Source: JBHHYR01 sp046757585 (GTDB lineage Bacteria > Desulfobacterota > Binatia > HRBIN30). Taken from it: a DNA stretch of 8,171 nucleotides. The notes beneath the pieces are model-generated. The model searched no databases. It was not told the origin of the DNA and saw only the letters and a list, made by a program, of their open reading frames with translations. Shown piece after piece: positions 5,874 through 8,171 of the stretch; the first letter of the stretch is position 1; every line of letters begins with the position of its first letter. Where the stretch lies: positions 1 to 8,171 of the forward strand of contig JBHHYR010000180.1 of NCBI GenBank assembly GCA_046757585.1, in the 5' to 3' direction. The translations under genes were made by a program, and so were the position numbers.

Positions 5874-6635
5874 ATGTCTGATCGCCAGTCCCCGAGTGCC
5901 TCGTCGCTCGGTGTGGTGATCGGGGTCGGTGCCGTGGTGGTGCTTGGCGTGTTTCTTCTGCTCGCACGACCGGCGCACCAGGGCAGCGCGCCGCCGATCG
6001 TGCCACACCCCGCGAAGCCGACCGTGCGGGGACCGCTGCGGCTTAGCCAGCAGATGAGGCGTCCCCCCGTTCGGTTCGGCCCGCGTCGCTTCGGACGGGT
6101 GCAGAACCAGACGATCGACCGAAGCGCCAGCCGCTCCGGTGTCGGCGCCGCGCCGGCGCGATACACGCCACCAGCCGCCCGCGACATGCGATCCGCCCCG
6201 GCAGCCAACCAGGGAGGTACACCGGCTGAGACCATAGATCCCGAAGACGTGGCCGAGGACATCCCTGCGCTCACGAAAGTGGCACTCGACGATGCCGACC
6301 CGGAGCGCCGGCTGGAAGCAGTCGTCCTGCTCAGCATGTTGGACGATCCCCAGGTTATCCCGGTGCTCGCGCAGGCACTGTCGGATCAGGACGAGGAGGT
6401 CCGGATGACAGCGCTGGAATCCTTGTCGGATTTCACCGACGGGGTTCCGGTGGACGCAATCGAGAGCGCCATGGACGATTCCTCCCCGGACATTCGCTAC
6501 GAGGCGCTCAGCATCCTCGCCGATCTGGGGGGGGCGCGGGCCCGGCGGGCTATGCAACGTGCGCTGAGCGATCCGGACGAGGACGTCCGATCTCTGGCGG
6601 AGAGTGCGCTGGAGCTGGACGATGCCGGCCAGTAG
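5874..6635 (+). CDS. Membrane-anchored HEAT-repeat protein
   Basis: A 253-aa protein. The ATG at 5874 follows a strong purine-rich Shine-Dalgarno (GGAGGAGAGAGG). A short polar N-terminus is followed by one hydrophobic segment at residues 12-30 (LGVVIGVGAVVVLGVFLLL), which acts as signal anchor. Residues about 32-118 are low-complexity, rich in Pro, Arg, Ala and Gln, and probably disordered. Residues 133-249 contain four HEAT-like helical repeats with the turn motif DxDxxVRxxA at residues 139, 170, 201 and 232, exactly 31 residues apart. Such repeats bind proteins; PBS-lyase-type HEAT repeats look similar, but no enzyme motif is present. The HEAT part probably faces the periplasm, acting as a scaffold. 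It is transcribed divergently from the hydrolase unit and converges on the LLM oxidoreductase. No partner is evident nearby. Confidence 0.85.
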   Translation: MSDRQSPSASSLGVVIGVGAVVVLGVFLLLARPAHQGSAPPIVPHPAKPTVRGPLRLSQQMRRPPVRFGPRRFGRVQNQTIDRSASRSGVGAAPARYTPPAARDMRSAPAANQGGTPAETIDPEDVAEDIPALTKVALDDADPERRLEAVVLLSMLDDPQVIPVLAQALSDQDEEVRMTALESLSDFTDGVPVDAIESAMDDSSPDIRYEALSILADLGGARARRAMQRALSDPDEDVRSLAESALELDDAGQ

Positions 6636-6680
6636 CCGTTACGCCCCTACCCCAGCTTCCGCATCAGCTCCGCGTAACGG
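6636..6680. terminator. Inverted repeat at a convergent gene junction, possible bidirectional terminator
   Basis: CCGTTACGC at 6636-6644 begins directly after the TAG of the HEAT gene and is perfectly complementary to GCGTAACGG at 6672-6680, inside the last codons of the LLM oxidoreductase. The loop is 27 nt and no T run follows on either side, so it does not look like a standard intrinsic terminator. It could still slow or protect the ends of both convergent transcripts. Confidence 0.3.
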
Positions 6681-7492
6681 TCCAGGAGCGGCAGCACAGT
6701 GTCGCGCTCGGTGGATGGCACGCCGAAGGTGACGCGTTCCACATCAGCGGCACAGTACTGCTCCACGCTCGCCTCATCGGCGGGGGATCCGAAAACGGTC
6801 ACAGAAATCGACTGGGGATCGCGCCCTGCCTTCTCCGCCCGCTGGCGCAAGTCTCGGATGTCGTCAAGCAGGTTGGCGGCGCGGAGCCCCATAGGCAACC
6901 ACCCGTCACAGAACTCCACGACGCGATCCAGAACGAACGGGGTGTGGCCACCGAGTAAGATCGGCGGGTGTGGCTTCTGCACGGGCTTTGGCCACGACCA
7001 GATCGGGTCGAAGTCGACGAACTTGCCGTGATAGGCGGGTTCATCTTCGGTCCAGATCTTCTTCATCGCCGCGATCTGCTCGCGCATCAGCCGCCAGCGT
7101 GTCTTGAAGTTGGTGCCGTGATTTTCCATCTCCTCGGCATTCCAGCCCCCGCCGATCCCAAAAATGCAGCGCCCGTTCGACAACGTATCCAGGGTAGCCA
7201 CTTCCTTGGCTGTGATGATCGGGTCGCGCTGGATGACGAGGCAGATGCCGGTGGCCACCTTCAGCGTCTTGGTAACCGCCGCTGCGGTCGCCAGCGCGAT
7301 GAACAGGTCGTACGAATGCCAGTACTCTCGCGGCAGCTCCGAGCCACCGGGCCACGGGCTGCGCCGGCTCGTAGGAATATGCGTATGCTCCGGCAACCAC
7401 AAGGATTCGAAGCCGCGCGTTTCAGCCTCGCGCGCCACATCGTCGGGTCGCATCGCATAGTCGGTCGCAAACATCACCAGCCCAAAGTGCAT
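6647..7492 (-). CDS. LLM-class flavin/F420-dependent oxidoreductase
   Basis: A 281-aa luciferase-like monooxygenase superfamily protein (TIM barrel), within the usual length for the Rv2161c-like group often annotated as F420-dependent. The start is the ATG at 7492, behind GGAGGAGGG with about 7 nt spacing; a second ATG 5 nt upstream is out of frame. Family segments are ESLWLPEHTHIP (29-40), GICLVIQRDPIITAKEVATLD (82-102), SNGRCIFGIGGGWNAEEMENHG (105-126), the RWRLMREQIAAMKKIW helix (132-147), and HGKFVDFDP followed by KPHPPILLGG (155-182), which lines the cofactor pocket. Whether it binds F420H2 or FMNH2 cannot be decided by eye; F420 is likely for this subgroup. Substrate unknown. It appears to be a single-gene unit, convergent with the HEAT gene at an 11-nt distance. 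Confidence 0.9.
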   Translation of the reverse strand: MHFGLVMFATDYAMRPDDVAREAETRGFESLWLPEHTHIPTSRRSPWPGGSELPREYWHSYDLFIALATAAAVTKTLKVATGICLVIQRDPIITAKEVATLDTLSNGRCIFGIGGGWNAEEMENHGTNFKTRWRLMREQIAAMKKIWTEDEPAYHGKFVDFDPIWSWPKPVQKPHPPILLGGHTPFVLDRVVEFCDGWLPMGLRAANLLDDIRDLRQRAEKAGRDPQSISVTVFGSPADEASVEQYCAADVERVTFGVPSTERDTVLPLLDRYAELMRKLG

Positions 7493-7556
7493 CCCATGCC
7501 CTCCTCCGATTCCATCATGTCAGAACTGCCATACCTCGTGCCAGCGCCGTAGGGGC

Positions 7557-7570
7557 CATCCGAAAGGATG
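7557..7570. repeat. Short GNRA-loop hairpin
   Basis: CATCC (7557-7561) and GGATG (7566-7570) enclose GAAA. In a plus-strand transcript this is a GNRA tetraloop hairpin; in the minus-strand transcript entering the LLM gene the loop is TTTC. Short enough to be chance. Confidence 0.25.
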
Positions 7571-7606
7571 CAGAATGCAAACGGCGGCAACCACCGGTCG
7601 GTGTCG

Positions 7607-7658
7607 TCTGGTGACCCGCTATGTACCCCTCTGGCGTGCGAGCGGGGCAGACACCAGA
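7607..7658. repeat. Two-part inverted repeat
   Basis: TCTGGTG (7607-7613) pairs with CACCAGA (7652-7658). Inside it, CCCGCT (7615-7620) pairs with AGCGGG (7641-7646), leaving a 1-nt bulge on one side and 5 nt on the other around a 20-nt loop. This gives 13 base pairs in all. It lies downstream of the small zinc-ribbon gene in its direction of transcription, but no T run follows, so a terminator role is only possible. Confidence 0.3.
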
Positions 7659-7721
7659 GCCTGCGACGTCAACGGTCCAGCCTCGGCCACAGCGACGCAA
7701 GGCTGGCGGGAAACGGTCTCG

Positions 7722-7880
7722 CTACACCTCGTCCCAAAAGGACTCGGCAAACTGCTGCGAGTTGCGCGCGCGGCGCTCACACGCTCGACAGAACTGGCCA
7801 GTGTCGAGCCACGTCCCGCAGATTGAGCAGCGGTGTTCTACGACGCCGAAGTCGCTTGCCTCTACCTTGGCTGGCTCCAC
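7722..7880 (-). CDS. Very small zinc-ribbon protein
   Basis: A predicted 52-aa protein. The GTG start at 7880 is chosen because a near-ideal Shine-Dalgarno (GGGAGGAGGG, 7895-7886) lies 5 nt upstream and because the residues after it look coding. Cys18 and Cys21 (CSIC) and Cys31 and Cys34 (CRAC), 9 residues apart, form a compact treble-clef or zinc-ribbon-like site, followed by a basic patch (ERRAR) and an aromatic-acidic tail (FAESFWDEV). Such mini-proteins often bind nucleic acid or proteins, but no family is recognised. In-frame starts further upstream exist: ATG at 7919 (65 aa, weak Shine-Dalgarno) and GTG at 8051 or 8054 (109-110 aa, GGAGG at 8063-8059). The upstream extension looks low in coding character. 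No same-strand neighbour is close enough to form an operon within the window. Confidence 0.6.
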   Translation of the reverse strand: MEPAKVEASDFGVVEHRCSICGTWLDTGQFCRACERRARNSQQFAESFWDEV

Positions 7881-7885
7881 AAGAA

Positions 7886-7895
7886 CCCTCCTCCC
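7886..7895 (-). promoter_or_regulatory. Shine-Dalgarno that decides the start of the small zinc-ribbon gene
   Basis: GGGAGGAGGG on the minus strand is followed by TTCTT and then GTG at 7880. This is among the strongest ribosome-binding sites in the window and favours the short 52-aa reading over the longer in-frame ones. Confidence 0.55.
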
Positions 7896-7913
7896 GTACA
7901 CCCGCGGGCGTAC
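7896..7913. repeat. 18-bp near-perfect palindrome next to the Shine-Dalgarno
   Basis: GTACACCCGCGGGCGTAC reads the same on both strands apart from one mismatched pair (A at position 5 against C at position 14). It abuts the Shine-Dalgarno of the small zinc-ribbon gene. In DNA it would suit a dimeric regulator; in RNA it would form a GC-rich stem next to the ribosome-binding site. Confidence 0.45.
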
Positions 7914-7967
7914 GCTCATGCTCGTTTCGCGTGGCAAGGACAGAATCGGCAGCAAGGACGGTGCGTG

Positions 7968-7991
7968 ACGTGTGTCAGGCAGGGCACACGT
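7968..7991. repeat. Hairpin in the leader of the small zinc-ribbon gene
   Basis: ACGTGTG (7968-7974) and CACACGT (7985-7991) are perfectly complementary over 7 bp. The next inner pairs (T with G, C with G on the plus strand) extend the stem, leaving a loop of about 6 nt. It lies roughly midway along the predicted leader between the promoter at 8080-8110 and the gene. Confidence 0.35.
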
Positions 7992-8071
7992 ATGAATTGC
8001 GGGCTGGACGACTTCGGTTGATCGGCGATTTCTGCGAGAGGTCTTACCCACCACCACCCCTCCACGTTTAC

Positions 8072-8079
8072 AGGCGCCT
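8072..8079. repeat. 8-bp palindrome at the predicted transcription start
   Basis: AGGCGCCT is a perfect palindrome immediately downstream of the -10 box of the minus-strand promoter, and flanking TA pairs extend the symmetry with one mismatch. Its position suits an operator, but the site is short. Confidence 0.25.
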
Positions 8080-8110
8080 ATAATACAGCAGATAACGCCC
8101 TCTCTGTCAA
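8080..8110 (-). promoter_or_regulatory. Candidate promoter for the small zinc-ribbon gene
   Basis: On the minus strand a perfect TTGACA lies at 8110-8105. TATTAT (five of six -10 positions) lies at 8085-8080 with a 19-nt spacer; alternatively TGTATT at 8087-8082 gives a 17-nt spacer with an upstream TGC that fits an extended -10. Transcription would start near 8073 and run into GGAGG and three GTG codons at 8057-8049, then on to the gene at 7880. Confidence 0.55.
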
Positions 8111-8171
8111 CACAGCCTAGCGTACAGGAACTGGGTCACTGTTCGCCCGCAAAACGTGCTGCGCCAGCGAC

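Larger units (their letters stand above)
7493..7721. other. Intergenic stretch with two small hairpins
   Basis: Between the small zinc-ribbon gene and the LLM oxidoreductase, both on the minus strand, I find no supportable gene. Several frames are open but start at TTG or lack a Shine-Dalgarno and show no conserved pattern. The stretch contains a 5-bp hairpin with a GAAA tetraloop on the plus strand (7557-7570) and a longer two-part stem at 7607-7658. A clear promoter for the LLM gene was not found. Confidence 0.4.

Noticed and set aside
5829..6557. Minus-strand open frame of 242 codons opposite the HEAT gene
   Set aside because: His/Arg/Gly-rich shadow frame. The plus frame has a strong Shine-Dalgarno, a membrane anchor and four regular repeats.
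7515..7700. Minus-strand open frame of 61 codons before the LLM gene
   Set aside because: Starts with TTG, has no Shine-Dalgarno, and its sequence looks random.
7881..8075. Leader as a known riboswitch class
   Set aside because: I looked for conserved boxes of common riboswitches and saw none. The hairpins alone do not support a class assignment.
7568..8083. Plus-strand open frame of 171 codons, and shorter ones at 7575-7826 and 7621-7968
   Set aside because: Rich in Arg, Ser, Thr and Ala with no conserved pattern, antisense to the small zinc-ribbon gene and its leader, and without a convincing Shine-Dalgarno.
8079..8084. Perfect TATAAT on the plus strand
   Set aside because: No -35 element lies at the right distance upstream and no plus-strand gene follows before the window ends. 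The minus-strand reading with TTGACA is better.

Overview
This is a high-GC bacterial chromosomal window with no rRNA, tRNA, CRISPR array, integrase or intact transposon. It holds ten protein genes in short, alternating-strand units. Three traits suggest an uncultured deltaproteobacterium-like lineage, possibly Binatota (Desulfobacterota_B): secreted proteins ending in a Cys-framed double EF-hand of the form GDCxxxxxVTVNEL...GDQNGDGMITINEI...NNALxGC, an LLM-class flavin/F420 oxidoreductase, and the base composition. That placement is inference from memory of similar proteins, not a search result.

Layout. (1) Positions 130-2486, minus strand: a two-gene secreted unit. The first gene encodes a seven-repeat VCBS/FG-GAP beta-propeller, the second a beta-sandwich resembling a cohesin-type domain. 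Both end in closely related dockerin-like double EF-hand modules (46 of 61 aligned residues identical by eye). A candidate promoter with a perfect TTGACA box lies in the divergent intergenic region. (2) Positions 2799-4447, plus strand: a zinc-ribbon protein whose C-terminal half looks like the nitrate-reductase-associated family. It overlaps by 7 nt a 361-aa conserved protein of the CrtC/AttH-like lipocalin-type group. (3) Positions 4462-5646, minus strand: an alpha/beta hydrolase with a complete Ser-Asp-His triad, followed 12 nt later by a GTG-started four-helix membrane protein. (4) Positions 5874-6635, plus strand: a membrane-anchored protein with a proline/arginine-rich linker and four HEAT-like repeats of exactly 31 residues. 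(5) Positions 6647-7492, minus strand: an LLM-class oxidoreductase, convergent with the HEAT gene across an 11-nt gap that contains one arm of a perfect 9-bp inverted repeat. (6) Positions 7722-7880 (possibly extending to 8054), minus strand: a very small zinc-ribbon protein with a strong Shine-Dalgarno and a GTG start. It sits behind a roughly 190-nt leader that begins at a second perfect TTGACA promoter.

How the genes work together: only units 1, 2 and 3 look like transcriptional units. Unit 1 suggests a secreted, calcium-dependent cell-surface or matrix assembly. Units 2 and 3 have no clear shared pathway. I see no convincing new defence or mobile system. The points most worth a second look are the two dockerin-like proteins in one unit, the zinc-ribbon/nitrate-reductase-associated fusion, the leader of the small zinc-ribbon gene, and a degenerate REP/RAYT-like palindrome at 5748-5797.
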